NCBI RefSeq assembly: GCF_018129405.1
Contig: NZ_JAFCLP010000007.1
Location: 62,001 to 126,000, forward strand
DNA length: 64,000 bases
Direction: 5' to 3'
From: Bradyrhizobium iriomotense
GTDB lineage: Bacteria; Pseudomonadota; Alphaproteobacteria; Rhizobiales; Xanthobacteraceae
Position numbers and translations under genes: made by a program. Of this stretch, positions 10,405-19,246 are shown piece by piece; position 1 is the first letter of the stretch; each line of letters begins with the position of its first letter. The notes beneath the pieces were generated by a model. The model was not told the DNA's origin. It was given only the letters and a program-made list of their open reading frames with translations, and did no database searches.

Positions 10405-10484
10405 CGTCATCCCGGGATGGTGCGCGCGCACCAGACCCGGGATCTCGAGATCCCGGTTCGCGCCAGGCGCGCCCCGGGATGACG
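10405..10484. repeat. Intergenic palindromic repeat, family 1 (copy 2)
   Basis: It begins CGTCATCCCGGG, has a GATCTCGAGATC core and ends CCCCGGGATGACG. It lies between the convergent caspase and MetE-like genes and can serve as a bidirectional transcription barrier. It is a variant of the elements at 5782 and 26830, with GGGAT replacing GGAAT. Confidence 0.8.
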
Positions 10485-10491
10485 CTACGCG

Positions 10492-11610
10492 TCAGTTACC
10501 CCACACTTCCTTCGCGATCTCGACCGCGAGGCTGAGCTTGGCCCACTGCTCCTCCTCGGAGAGGATGTTGCCTTCTTCGGTCGAGGCGAAGCCGCATTGC
10601 GGGGACAGCGCGAGCTGCTCCAGCGGCGCGAACTTGGCCGCCTCTTCCAGACGGCGCTTGATGTCCTCTTTCTTCTCGAGCTCGCCGAACTTCGAGGTGA
10701 TGACGCCGACCACGACGACCTTGTTGCCCTTGGGCAGGAAGCGCAGCGGCTCGAAGCCGCCGGCGCGATCGCTGTCATATTCCAGGAAGTAGCCGTCGTA
10801 ATTGGTGCCGGCGAGCAGGGTCTCGGCCACGGGTTCGTAGCCGCCCGAGGAAATCCAGGTCGAGCGGAAATTGCCGCGGCAGACATGCGTCGTCACCACC
10901 ATGTCGGCAGGCTTCTCGGCCAGCGCGTAGTTGATGATGCGGGCATAGATCTGCTGCAGGCCGTCCGGATTGTCGCCGCGCTCGCGCGCCTTCTGCAATT
11001 CGTCCTGCGAGCAGAGATAGGCCCAGACGGTGTCGTCGAACTGGAGGTAGCGGCAGCCGGCGTCGTAGAACGCTTTCACCGCCTTGCGGTAGGTCTTGCC
11101 GAGGTCCTCGTAGAAGGCGTCGAGATCGGGATAGACGTCCTTGGAGATCGACTTGCGGCCGCCGCGGAAGTGCAGCACGGCCGGCGACGGGATCGTCATC
11201 TTGGCAGTGACGTGGGCCTGGTCGGCGACCTTCTTCAGGAAGCGGAAGTGATCCAGCATCGGGTGGTCATCGGGGAAGTCGAGCTTGCCGATCACACGCA
11301 CCGCGTCGTGACGGGTCTGCACGCCCGTGAACTGGATGCCGGTGTCGGGGTGGAACAGCTCGCAGCCGGTCAGCTTGGCCAGGAAGTCGAAATGCCACCA
11401 GGAGCGGCGGAATTCGCCGTCGGTCGCAAGCTTCAGCCCGATCGAGGCCTGCTTGTGCACGACCTTCTCGATCTCCATGTCCTCGATCTTGCGCAGATCG
11501 TCGGCCGAGATCTCGCCATTCTCCAGACGGCTGCGGGCTTCCTTGATCTTGGCGGGGCGCAGGAGGCTGCCGACCTCGTCGGCGCGGAAGGGGGCTTTGG
11601 TTCGCTGCAT
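10492..11610 (-). CDS. Cobalamin-independent methionine synthase-like protein
   Basis: 372 residues, matching only the C-terminal catalytic half of MetE (the YxjG/MetE-II type). The zinc ligands are recognisable: His242 and Cys244 in THVCRGNF, and Cys339 in SPQCGF. Proteins of this half-size type transfer methyl groups to homocysteine or related thiols, often from donors other than methyltetrahydrofolate triglutamate, so the donor is open. The gene lies downstream of livF on the same strand with a hairpin between, and may share the liv transcript. Confidence 0.82.
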   Translation of the reverse strand: MQRTKAPFRADEVGSLLRPAKIKEARSRLENGEISADDLRKIEDMEIEKVVHKQASIGLKLATDGEFRRSWWHFDFLAKLTGCELFHPDTGIQFTGVQTRHDAVRVIGKLDFPDDHPMLDHFRFLKKVADQAHVTAKMTIPSPAVLHFRGGRKSISKDVYPDLDAFYEDLGKTYRKAVKAFYDAGCRYLQFDDTVWAYLCSQDELQKARERGDNPDGLQQIYARIINYALAEKPADMVVTTHVCRGNFRSTWISSGGYEPVAETLLAGTNYDGYFLEYDSDRAGGFEPLRFLPKGNKVVVVGVITSKFGELEKKEDIKRRLEEAAKFAPLEQLALSPQCGFASTEEGNILSEEEQWAKLSLAVEIAKEVWGN

Positions 11611-11652
11611 TCTTGTTTCTCCCGAAATTTCAGTCGGCGCTCGTTGTACTCC

Positions 11653-11674
11653 CTCTCCCCGCGGGCGGGGAGAG
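11653..11674 (-). terminator. Hairpin after livF (repeat family 2 core)
   Basis: A perfect 10-bp stem, CTCTCCCCGC (11653-11662) with GCGGGGAGAG (11665-11674), lies just past the livF stop. The sequence continues AGGCGAAG, exactly as in the repeats flanking the DUF559 gene at 23.0-23.5 kb. It could terminate or attenuate the liv transcript. There is no clear U tract. Confidence 0.5.
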
Positions 11675-11681
11675 GCGAAGA

Positions 11682-12398
11682 TTAGTGGGCGGCCGCGCCT
11701 GCAACGCCGAGGTGGCGCTCCAGAACCGAGGGGTCGGCCTTCAGCGCGGCGCTCGGGGCGTCGTGGACGATCGTTCCGCGCTCCAATATCACAACGCGGT
11801 CGGCGAGCCCCAGAATCTTTTGCGCGTTCTGCTCGACGATGATGGAGCAGATGCCGCCCGCCCGGGTGATGGTCCCGATCGCCTTGAGCAGCTCCTCGAC
11901 GATGATGGGGGCAAGGCCCTCGGTCGGCTCGTCCAGCAGCAGGACCTTCGGGTTGAGGGTCAGCGCGCGGCCGATCGCCAGCATCTGTTGCTCGCCGCCG
12001 GAGAGCTGGTTGCCGAAATTGCTCCGCCGCTCCTTCAGCCGCGGGAACATCTCGTAGACTTTCTCGACCGTCCAGGGGCCCGGCTGGGCCACCGCCGTCA
12101 TGTTCTCCTCGACCGTGAGCGAGCGGAAGATGTTGCGCTCCTGCGGCACCCAGCCGATGCCGGCGCGCGCCCGCTGGTCGGGCCGCAAGGTGGTGACGTC
12201 GGTGCCGGCCAGCGCGACGGTGCCGGAGAAGCGGCGGGTGACGCCGACGATGGAGTTGATCAGCGTGGTCTTGCCGGTGCCGTTACGCCCGAGCAGCGCC
12301 AGCACCTGGCCCTCGGCGAGGTTCAGCGTCATCTTCGGCAGCACCACCGCCTCGCCATAGCCGGCGCGTAAGGCATCGATTGCGAGCAGGTCAGACAT
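11682..12398 (-). CDS. livF: Liv-type ABC transporter ATPase (LivF)
   Basis: 238 residues, the usual LivF length. Walker A is GRNGTGKTT (about 36-44), the signature LSGGEQQM, and Walker B LLLDEPTEGL. It pairs with LivG to power uptake through LivH/LivM. Its start overlaps the livG stop by 8 bp. It is the last transporter gene of the minus-strand set livK-livH-livM-livG-livF. Confidence 0.93.
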   Translation of the reverse strand: MSDLLAIDALRAGYGEAVVLPKMTLNLAEGQVLALLGRNGTGKTTLINSIVGVTRRFSGTVALAGTDVTTLRPDQRARAGIGWVPQERNIFRSLTVEENMTAVAQPGPWTVEKVYEMFPRLKERRSNFGNQLSGGEQQMLAIGRALTLNPKVLLLDEPTEGLAPIIVEELLKAIGTITRAGGICSIIVEQNAQKILGLADRVVILERGTIVHDAPSAALKADPSVLERHLGVAGAAAH

Positions 12399-13146
12399 TG
12401 ACCGCCTCCTCGCCGAGATAGACCGCCTTCACCTGCGGATCGCGCGCGACCTGCTCGGGCGGGCCCTCGGTCAGCAGCGCGCCGGAAACCAGCACCGAGA
12501 TGCGGTCGGCGAAAGAGAAGACGAGATCCATGTCGTGCTCGATCAGCAGCACCGTGACGTCGCGCGGCAGCGCGCCGACCACAGCGAGAATGTCATGGCG
12601 CTCGCTCTCGGGCACGCCGGCGGCGGGCTCGTCGAGCAGCAGCACGCGCGGCTTGGCGGCAATGGCGACCGCGATCTCGAGCAGGCGCTGCTTGCCGTAA
12701 GGCAGCGTCACGGTCTGCTCGTTCATGACGTCGAGCAGATGGAAGCGCGTCAGCAGCTCGGCGATCTCGCCGTTGACGTCGCTGCGCGTCCCCATCCGCC
12801 GCCACCAGTCGCCGCCATGGCCGAGGCGTTCGGACACGGCAAGACCGATGGTCTCGAGCGGAGTCAGGTCGGGATAGAGCTGGTTGATCTGGAAGGTGCG
12901 CGACAGGCCGCGCAGCACGCGCTTGTGCACGGGCAGGTCGGTGATGTCCTGCCCTTCGAGCAGGATGCGGCCGGAGTTCGGCTTCAGCACACCAGTGAGC
13001 TGGTTGATCACGGTGGTCTTGCCGGCACCGTTCGGGCCGATCAACGCATGGCGGGCGCCCTGCTCGATTCTGAGGGAGAGATCGCGGGTGACGCGCAAGC
13101 CGCCGAACTGCTTTTCGAGATTCCGGGTTTCGAGCGCGATGGTCAT
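12391..13146 (-). CDS. livG: Liv-type ABC transporter ATPase (LivG)
   Basis: 251 residues. Walker A is GPNGAGKTT (about 37-45). The protein ends with the LivG-type C-terminal extension (VARDPQVKAVYLGEE). The signature region is divergent, reading LPYGKQRLLEIA where LSYG.QR.LE is usual, and Walker B is LLLDEPAAG. The start overlaps the livM stop (ATGA at 13143-13146). Confidence 0.93.
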   Translation of the reverse strand: MTIALETRNLEKQFGGLRVTRDLSLRIEQGARHALIGPNGAGKTTVINQLTGVLKPNSGRILLEGQDITDLPVHKRVLRGLSRTFQINQLYPDLTPLETIGLAVSERLGHGGDWWRRMGTRSDVNGEIAELLTRFHLLDVMNEQTVTLPYGKQRLLEIAVAIAAKPRVLLLDEPAAGVPESERHDILAVVGALPRDVTVLLIEHDMDLVFSFADRISVLVSGALLTEGPPEQVARDPQVKAVYLGEEAVNV

Positions 13147-14171
13147 GCCTCGCTCTCCGGCACGGCGACGACGGCCTTGCGGCCCGCGACCTGCTTGATG
13201 ATCAGGTTCGGTACATACAACACCCAGCGGTGCAGGCGCTGGCGGCCGACCAGCACGATCACGACCAGCACGAGCCCGATCCAGAACTGCCAGTATTGCG
13301 GGGTGATGGTGGAGAACAATTCCTGGAGCATGCGGAACACCACCGCGCCGATCAGCCCGCCATAGAGATAGCCGGTGCCGCCGATCACGAGTACCAGCAT
13401 CAGATCGGCGGAGCGCTCGAAGGCGAACACGTCGAGCGAGGCGATCGCGGTGGCCTGGGTGAACAGCGCGCCCGCGATGCCGGCATAGAATGCTGCCAGC
13501 GTGTAGATCGCGATCAGGCGACGGTTGACGGGAATGCCGATGGCGGCGGCACGCAGCGGGTTGTTCTTGATGGCGCGCAGCGACAGGCCGAATGGCGAGT
13601 GCACGACCCGGCGGGCGAGCAGGAACAGCACGAACAGCACGGCGAGCGAATAGAAGAAGCCGGCCTTGCCGAACATGTCGAACGGGATCTCGCCGAAGAT
13701 CGGCTGCATCTCGATGCCTTGCAGGCCGTCGGTGCCGCCGGTGATGTTGGAGAAGCGCTCGGCGAGCGCCTCCAGCAGCAGCGCAATGCCAAGCGTCACC
13801 ATCAGGCGGGTCAGATCGACGCCGCGGATCACCAGAAAGCTGGTGGCGAAACCGAGCACCATCGCAGCAAGGCCCGCGACGATGAGCGCGAGCACGGGCT
13901 CGTTGATGATTCCGTGCAAGGCCAGAAGTCCCGCCGCATAGGCGCCGACACCGAAGAAGGCGGCGTGGCCGAGCGAGACGATGCCGGCATAGCCGAGGAT
14001 CAGATCGAGCGACATCGTGAACAGCGCAAGCCGCAGGATGTCGGTCATGATCAGATAGCGCGTGGGAAACAGAAAGCCACAGGCCAGCACGACGAGCCAG
14101 AAAGCGGCCTCGCCGTAGTGCCAGCGCGCCTGGCGCTGGGCATGAAAACCGACGTCGGAAGAAGCGGTCAT
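13143..14171 (-). CDS. livM: Liv-type ABC transporter permease (LivM)
   Basis: About 342 residues with multiple transmembrane segments and the LivM motif GYAGIVSLGHAAFFGVGAYA near residues 53-72. I placed the start at the ATG 14171 (MTASSD...). An earlier in-frame start would add an arginine-rich stretch that lies over the end of livH and does not look native. It lies 8 bp downstream of livH. Confidence 0.92.
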   Translation of the reverse strand: MTASSDVGFHAQRQARWHYGEAAFWLVVLACGFLFPTRYLIMTDILRLALFTMSLDLILGYAGIVSLGHAAFFGVGAYAAGLLALHGIINEPVLALIVAGLAAMVLGFATSFLVIRGVDLTRLMVTLGIALLLEALAERFSNITGGTDGLQGIEMQPIFGEIPFDMFGKAGFFYSLAVLFVLFLLARRVVHSPFGLSLRAIKNNPLRAAAIGIPVNRRLIAIYTLAAFYAGIAGALFTQATAIASLDVFAFERSADLMLVLVIGGTGYLYGGLIGAVVFRMLQELFSTITPQYWQFWIGLVLVVIVLVGRQRLHRWVLYVPNLIIKQVAGRKAVVAVPESEA

Positions 14172-14179
14172 CGGCGAAC

Positions 14180-15049
14180 TCAACGCGCGGCCGTGCGGCC
14201 GAACAGGCCGTTCGGGCGCCAGATCAGGATCACGATCATCATGGTGTAGATCACGAAGGGTCCCATCTTCGGCACGTAGTACTTGCCGGCGACGTCGCCG
14301 ATGCCGAGCAGGAGCGAGGCCAGGAACGGGCCCGTTATCGAGGAGGAGCCGCCGACGGTGACCACGATCAGAAAGTAGATCATGAACTTCAGCGGGAAAT
14401 ACGGGTCGAGGCCGAGGATCTCGGCGCTGAGCGCGCCGCCGAGTCCGGCGAGCCCGCATCCGAACGCAAAGGTGAAGGCGAACACCTGCGGCACGTTGAT
14501 GCCGAGGCCGCTGGCGGCGCGCGGGTCATCGACCGCGGCGCGCAGGCGGCTGCCGAAGCGGGTCTTGGCCAGCACCATCTGCAGGCCGATGGTGAGCAGG
14601 CCGCAGATCACGATGATCATCAGGCGGTAGCGGCCGATGCCGACGCCGAACACGTCGAACTGGCCCTGCAGCGCAGCCGGCAGGTTGATGAACACGCGCG
14701 AGGAGCCCTGGATGTAGTCGACGGCTGCGACCGACATGAAGGTCAGGCCGATGGTGAACAGCACCTGGTCGAGATGACTGCGGGTGTAGAGGTGGCGGTA
14801 CAGCGTGCGCTCGAGCGCGATGCCGATCGCGGCCGACGAGACGAAAGCGAGCGGCAGCGCGGCGAAGAACGGCCAGCCCATCCGGTTGACCAGCACCATG
14901 CAGACATAGCCGCCGGCCATGGCGAAGGCGCCATGGGCGAGGTTGACGAAATTCATCAGACCGAGCGTTACCGCGAGCCCGCAGGCGAGCACGAACAGCA
15001 GCATGCCGTAGGCAACGCCATCGAACAGGTTGGTGAGAATTGCTGTCAT
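14180..15049 (-). CDS. livH: Liv-type ABC transporter permease (LivH)
   Basis: 289 residues, about eight transmembrane segments. The LivH signature is seen in GLAVTLGLMNFVNLAHGAF (about residues 24-42) and in the C-terminal half (GGSSSITGPFLASLLLG). It forms the membrane channel with LivM. It is separated from livK by a repeat element. Confidence 0.93.
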   Translation of the reverse strand: MTAILTNLFDGVAYGMLLFVLACGLAVTLGLMNFVNLAHGAFAMAGGYVCMVLVNRMGWPFFAALPLAFVSSAAIGIALERTLYRHLYTRSHLDQVLFTIGLTFMSVAAVDYIQGSSRVFINLPAALQGQFDVFGVGIGRYRLMIIVICGLLTIGLQMVLAKTRFGSRLRAAVDDPRAASGLGINVPQVFAFTFAFGCGLAGLGGALSAEILGLDPYFPLKFMIYFLIVVTVGGSSSITGPFLASLLLGIGDVAGKYYVPKMGPFVIYTMMIVILIWRPNGLFGRTAAR

Positions 15050-15077
15050 CGAGAGTAGATCGTTCCTGGTAGACGCT

Positions 15078-15173
15078 CGTCACTCCGGGGCAGCGCGAAA
15101 GCGCTGAACCCGGAATCTCGTTTCAACAATTTCCAGATACCGGATGCGCGCTAATGCGCGCCCCGGGATGACG
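15078..15173. repeat. Intergenic palindromic repeat, family 1 (copy 3)
   Basis: It sits between livK and livH, begins CGTCACTCCGGGGC and ends CCCCGGGATGACG. The central palindrome has been degraded by a TTTCAACAATTTCC insertion. As mRNA it may form a processing or stability hairpin that lets the binding protein be made in excess over the permease. Confidence 0.75.
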
Positions 15174-15185
15174 CGCTTTCGCGCG

Positions 15186-16364
15186 TCACTTCTTGGTCTT
15201 GCCGAGATCCTTGACGGCCTCGAAGGTCGCGAACTCGACGTTGTAGAGCTCGCCGTCGACCTTCTCGACCTTGCGGATGTAGATGTTCTGCACGATGTCG
15301 CGGGTCTCGGGGTCGATCGAGATCGGGCCGCGCGGGCTCTCCCACTTCTGGCCCTTCATCGCCTCGATCAACTTGTCGCCGTTGGTGTCGCCACCGGTTT
15401 TCTTCAGCGCCTCGTAGATCAGGTGGATGCCGTCATAGCCGCTCACCGCCATGAAGCCGGGGCGGTTGCCGTAGGCCTTCTTGTAGGCCGCGACGAAATC
15501 CTTGTTCATCGTGGACGGATGCGCGGCGGAGTAGAGATGCGCGGTGACCGTGCCGAGCACGGCGTCGCCCATGTTGTTGAGCAGATCGTCGTCCGTGACG
15601 TCGCCCGGTCCGATCACCTTGATGCCGGCCTTGTCGAGACCACGCTCGGCATATTGCTTCATGAAGTTGCCGCCCTGGCCCGCCGGCACGAACACGAAGA
15701 TCGCGTCGGGCTTGGCGTCCTTCATGCGCTGCAGGAACGGCGCGAAGTCGGGGTTTTGCAAGGGCGTCTTGACCTCTTCGACCACCTCGCCGCCGCCCGC
15801 GGTGAAATTCTGCTTGAAGAAGTTGAGCGCGTCATTGCCCGGCGCGTAGTCCGAGGTCAGCGTCGCCACCTTCTTGATGCCGTTCTTCACCGCCCAGTCG
15901 CCGATGATGGTCGAGGACTGCGCCAGCGTGAAGCTGGTGCGCACGATATAGGGCGAACGCTCGGTGATGATGGAGGTGCCGGCCGCCATCACGACTTCCG
16001 GAATCTTGGCTTGCGTCGCGAGCGGAGCCGCCGCGAGCGCTGCCGGCGTCACGCCGAAGCCGGCGATGAAGTTGACCTTGTCGTTGACGATCAATTCCTG
16101 CGCGGCGGTCTTGGTCTTGTCGGGGATCGCAGCGTCGTCCTTGAGGATGATCTCGACCTTCTTGCCGGCGACGGTGTCGCCCTTCTGCTGCATGTAGAGC
16201 TTGACCGCGTTCTCGATCTGCTTGCCGGTCGAGGCCTGGCCGCCGGTCATCGGCAGGATCAGGCCGACCTTGACCGTGTCTTCCGCCTTGGCGGGCGCGA
16301 CGGCCGCGAGGCCCGCGATGGCAGCGACCGCTGCGGTACGTGAAAAAATCTTGCGTTCGAACAT
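15186..16364 (-). CDS. livK: Liv-type ABC transporter substrate-binding protein
   Basis: 392 residues. A Sec signal peptide covers about residues 1-27 (cleavage after AKA). The mature protein starts EDTVKVGLILPMTGGQ, typical of periplasmic type I binding proteins of the Leu/Ile/Val family. The actual ligand is uncertain, as this family also binds aromatic and other organic acids. A strong GGGGAGGGA Shine-Dalgarno precedes the ATG. It is the first gene of the minus-strand liv set, preceded by a long AT-rich regulatory region. Confidence 0.92.
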   Translation of the reverse strand: MFERKIFSRTAAVAAIAGLAAVAPAKAEDTVKVGLILPMTGGQASTGKQIENAVKLYMQQKGDTVAGKKVEIILKDDAAIPDKTKTAAQELIVNDKVNFIAGFGVTPAALAAAPLATQAKIPEVVMAAGTSIITERSPYIVRTSFTLAQSSTIIGDWAVKNGIKKVATLTSDYAPGNDALNFFKQNFTAGGGEVVEEVKTPLQNPDFAPFLQRMKDAKPDAIFVFVPAGQGGNFMKQYAERGLDKAGIKVIGPGDVTDDDLLNNMGDAVLGTVTAHLYSAAHPSTMNKDFVAAYKKAYGNRPGFMAVSGYDGIHLIYEALKKTGGDTNGDKLIEAMKGQKWESPRGPISIDPETRDIVQNIYIRKVEKVDGELYNVEFATFEAVKDLGKTKK

Positions 16365-16553
16365 CAGATGTCCCTCCCCTTCATTCCTGACCTCTTGTGA
16401 GCCGGACCGAGTGCCCGGTCCTTGCCGCGCTTAACTCACGGACGAGCCATGCCGTGCGGCCACATGGCGTCCTCTGCAACCCCGTTGTCAATCGGACGTT
16501 GGGCGACCATTCGGCGCAAGCCGCGTGATCTGCCTCAACGCGGCAGGGAGAGA

Positions 16554-16571
16554 TTTGTACGATTGTACAAA
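16554..16571. promoter_or_regulatory. 18-bp palindromic operator candidate
   Basis: TTTGTAC-GATT-GTACAAA is a perfect inverted repeat with a 4-bp centre. The form resembles GntR-family (FCD-type) operators. It overlaps the -10 element of the candidate livK promoter, so binding would be expected to repress. Confidence 0.5.
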
Positions 16572-16588
16572 TAAAATGGTCCTGTCAA
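16562..16588 (-). promoter_or_regulatory. Candidate sigma-70-type promoter for livK
   Basis: On the minus strand, TTGACA (16588-16583) is a perfect -35, with TACAAT (16567-16562, 5 of 6 matches) as -10. The 15-bp spacer is shorter than ideal. It would give a leader of about 190 nt before livK. Confidence 0.35.
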
Positions 16589-16770
16589 CGAAAAAGCCCC
16601 TCGTGGCGTTGGCCCGTTGGGCGATGGCTCGTTGCTGCGCCACTGTAAGAAGGCCGCACGAGGCCGTGGATGGAGGATTCCGCCTCTCATTTGCAGAATC
16701 CGGACATCTCACGTGCTTTGCGGTGAGGCCGCTTCGTTGGCGCTCGCCGAACGAGCATGATGGTGAATAC

Positions 16771-16852
16771 GTTATGTATACCGTATCAGCTAAAGGCGCA
16801 CCATCAATGGTTAAATTTGCTTACCATAATACCTGTTATGTATACAATATCA
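16771..16852. repeat. Direct repeat pair GTTATGTATAC...
   Basis: GTTATGTATACCGTATCA (16771-16788) and GTTATGTATACAATATCA (16835-16852) match at 16 of 18 positions and are 64 bp apart. Each contains the self-complementary TGTATA/GTATAC core. They look like two binding sites for one regulator in the livK/lipoprotein intergenic region. Confidence 0.55.
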
Positions 16853-16956
16853 CCGACCCTCGAATAGGCCAATTTTACATGTTGAGGGTTATAGTTCGCC
16901 GCTGACGCCCATCCCGGCGCCCCCTCATCCGCGCCCGATCGGGCACGACCTAGAAG

Positions 16957-17250
16957 ATGTCCATGCATTCCCGTTCGCTTTCGATCGCTGCCGCAGTCGC
17001 CCTGCTCGCTTGCAACCTCGCAGGCTGCGGCACGGTCAACGAGAAGCTCTCGGCCGGCGTGGGCGACTACGTCCCGCAATGGGCCGGCGGCCTGCCGGCC
17101 GATGCTCCGCCGCGACCGGGCACGCCGCAATACGACGCCTACATGAAGGAGCGCGAGCGCAAGCGGCTGATGCCGGCGGCCGATCGCGAGAAGGAAGAGC
17201 AGGCGCAGAAGGGCGCGGCGGGGACGACGTCGGCTGGCGCGGTGCGTTAA
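16957..17250 (+). CDS. Small lipoprotein
   Basis: 97 residues. A short N-terminal hydrophobic signal ends in the lipobox LAGC (Cys at about residue 25), so it should be lipidated and membrane-anchored. The mature part is short, Pro/Gly- and charged-residue-rich, with no recognised domain. The start could be the first ATG or the ATG two codons later. Function unknown. Confidence 0.7.
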   Translation: MSMHSRSLSIAAAVALLACNLAGCGTVNEKLSAGVGDYVPQWAGGLPADAPPRPGTPQYDAYMKERERKRLMPAADREKEEQAQKGAAGTTSAGAVR

Positions 17251-17251
17251 G

Positions 17252-17326
17252 GGAGCGAATGGCGAATAGCGAGTGGCGAATATGGCCACCCTTTCTATTC
17301 GCTACTCGCCACTCCCTATTCGCTAA
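17252..17326. repeat. Imperfect inverted repeat between convergent genes
   Basis: AGCGAATGGCGAATAGCGAG...GGCGAATA on the left pairs imperfectly with TATTCGCTACTCGCCACTCC on the right. It lies between the lipoprotein and purU and overlaps the last bases of purU. It can act as a bidirectional terminator. It is a different repeat type from families 1 and 2. Confidence 0.6.
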
Positions 17327-18186
17327 TCCACGAACACCACCGTCTTGCGGCCGTTGAGGATGACGCGGTCGTCGAGATGGTAGCGGATCGCGCGGGCCAG
17401 CACACGGCGTTCGATGTCGCGGCCCTTGCGCACGAGATCCTCCGGCGTGTCGCGGTGGCTGATGCGCTCGACGTCCTGGTCGATGATCGGGCCTTCGTCG
17501 AGGTCGCTCGTGACATAATGCGCGGTGGCACCGATCAGCTTCACCCCGCGCTCATGCGCCTGGTGATAGGGTTTTGCGCCCTTGAAGCCGGGCAGGAACG
17601 AGTGGTGGATGTTGATGCAGCGTCCGGAGAGCTTTGCCGAGAGATCGTCGGACAGGATCTGCATGTAGCGGGCGAGCACCACGAGATCGGTCTTCGTCTT
17701 GCCGACGAGGTCCATGATCTGCCCCTCCTGCTCCCGCTTGGTCTCCTTGGTAACGGGCAGATGGTGGAACGGAATGCCGCCGAAATCGAGCCCGGCATAG
17801 ACCTCGCGCGGATGGTTGGAGACGATCGCGGTCGGAACCATCGGCAGTTCGCCAGTGCGCCAGCGATAGAGGATGTCGACCAGGCAATGGTCCGATTTCG
17901 ACACCAGCAGCAACACCTTGCGATGCGCAGCGCGGTCGCGCATCTGCCACTCCATGCCGAAACGCTCGGCGATTGCGGCAAAACCGGTCTGGAGTGCCGC
18001 GAGCTCGACGGCGAGATCGGCCGCGGTGAACACCACACGCATGAAGAAGTTCTTGGTCTCGACGTCGTCGAACTGCTGGGCGTCGAGAATGTTCTGTCCG
18101 TTATGGGCCAGGAAGGTCGACACCGCCGAGACGATGCCGGGACGATCCGGACAGGACAGGGTCAGGACATATTGATGGTCGGGCAT
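17323..18186 (-). CDS. purU: Formyltetrahydrofolate deformylase
   Basis: 287 residues. An N-terminal ACT domain (starting [18 protein letters not shown]) is followed by the formyltransferase-fold domain containing [20 protein letters not shown] and a downstream [10 protein letters not shown]. Together these give the Asn/His/Asp catalytic set of PurU. It hydrolyses 10-formyl-THF to formate and THF, balancing one-carbon pools. I chose the ATG at 18186 because it places the ACT domain right at the N-terminus and matches the family length. A longer frame upstream is not protein-like. Confidence 0.93.
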   Translation of the reverse strand: MPDHQYVLTLSCPDRPGIVSAVSTFLAHNGQNILDAQQFDDVETKNFFMRVVFTAADLAVELAALQTGFAAIAERFGMEWQMRDRAAHRKVLLLVSKSDHCLVDILYRWRTGELPMVPTAIVSNHPREVYAGLDFGGIPFHHLPVTKETKREQEGQIMDLVGKTKTDLVVLARYMQILSDDLSAKLSGRCINIHHSFLPGFKGAKPYHQAHERGVKLIGATAHYVTSDLDEGPIIDQDVERISHRDTPEDLVRKGRDIERRVLARAIRYHLDDRVILNGRKTVVFVD

Positions 18187-18361
18187 CTCGATGAACAGGC
18201 TTGGCTCTTGATGAAGGTTTGTGCAACGGCCGCGGAACACCCCGCGAATTGCGCCCTGCTCTAGCACCGACCCTAGCCTTGCGCCAATCCCAAGACTTGC
18301 TTCAACGTAGAGCGCAGAGTCAGGATGAACGTACCATTGCGATTGATACCGGAGCACGCCC

Positions 18362-19198
18362 ATGGCCGACCGCTTGAACGGCACCCGCATCCTGATCCTG
18401 GAAACACGCGAGGAGGCGCAGTTTTCGAAGCTCCTGGCCGAGCAAGGCGCCGATGTCGTGCAGTGCCCGATGTTCACGATCCATGACGCGCCAGACCCCG
18501 CTCCCGTCGAGGCCTGGATCCGCCGCGCCATCGACAGGCCGTTCGACGACCTCGTGCTGATGACGGGCGAAGGCCTGCGGCGGATCATGAAGCTCGCGCG
18601 GGCCAGCGGGCTCGATCAGGCCCTGGTCGCGGCCATCGCCAAATCGCGAAAATTCACGCGCGGACCGAAGCCCGGCAAGGCGTTGCGCGAGATCTCGCTC
18701 GAGGCGCAGCAGACCACGGAGAAGCCGACCACCGAGGGCGTGATCGAGATGCTGGGCAAGCTCGACCTGAATGGGCGGCGCCTCGGCCTGCAGCTCTATC
18801 CCGACAAGGACCACAGCGCACTGACCGGCGCGCTCTCGGCGCAAGGTGCCGAGGTCGATACCGTGCTGCCCTATGTCTACGATTCCAAGGCCGCGGATGC
18901 CAACATCGTCGCCGCCATCGACGAGATGGCGGAGGGACGCATCGACTCCATCGCGCTGACCAATCTCGGCCAGGTCCGCCGCCTGATCGACGCCGCCAAG
19001 GCCCATGGCAGCGAGGTGAAGCTGCGCGCAGGTCTCGAACGCACACTGATCGCATCGGTCGGCCCGGCAGTCTCCGGCGAGCTCGCCGCGCACGGCCTGC
19101 GCACCGACGTCTCGCCGGCCGACGAGGCCTATTTCATGCGGCCGTTGATCTCGGCGATGGCAAGTGCGCTGGCGGAGCGGAAGGCGGGGGCGAAGTGA
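18362..19198 (+). CDS. Uroporphyrinogen-III synthase-like (HemD-fold) protein
   Basis: 278 residues in two similar lobes, with HemD-type segments such as [22 protein letters not shown] near the start and [21 protein letters not shown] at about residue 142. The family cyclises hydroxymethylbilane to uroporphyrinogen III. Sequence conservation in HemD is poor, and the gene is not near other haem genes, so the enzymatic role is uncertain. It is divergent from purU. Confidence 0.65.
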   Translation: MADRLNGTRILILETREEAQFSKLLAEQGADVVQCPMFTIHDAPDPAPVEAWIRRAIDRPFDDLVLMTGEGLRRIMKLARASGLDQALVAAIAKSRKFTRGPKPGKALREISLEAQQTTEKPTTEGVIEMLGKLDLNGRRLGLQLYPDKDHSALTGALSAQGAEVDTVLPYVYDSKAADANIVAAIDEMAEGRIDSIALTNLGQVRRLIDAAKAHGSEVKLRAGLERTLIASVGPAVSGELAAHGLRTDVSPADEAYFMRPLISAMASALAERKAGAK

Positions 19199-19220
19199 AC
19201 GAACCGCCTCCGCAGAGTCG

Positions 19221-19238
19221 TCCTGGCGAAAGCCAGGA
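19221..19238. terminator. Palindrome between convergent genes
   Basis: TCCTGGC-GAAA-GCCAGGA is a perfect 7-bp stem with a GAAA loop between the HemD-like gene and the Crp/Fnr gene. It is probably a bidirectional terminator and is a short repeat type seen in many related genomes. Confidence 0.55.
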
Positions 19239-19246
19239 CCCCGCCA

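Larger units (their letters stand above)
16365..16956. other. Intergenic regulatory region upstream of livK
   Basis: 592 bp without a convincing gene. The part from 16554 to 16890 is markedly AT-richer than its surroundings and carries three operator-like palindromes or repeats (16554-16571, 16771-16788, 16835-16852) and a candidate minus-strand promoter. It separates livK from the divergent lipoprotein gene. An open frame on the plus strand here has no protein-like features. Confidence 0.6.

Noticed and set aside
16525-16905. Open frame of 126 codons upstream of the lipoprotein
   Set aside because: It crosses the AT-rich control region and palindromes, has no recognisable protein pattern or Shine-Dalgarno, and is better explained as regulatory DNA.
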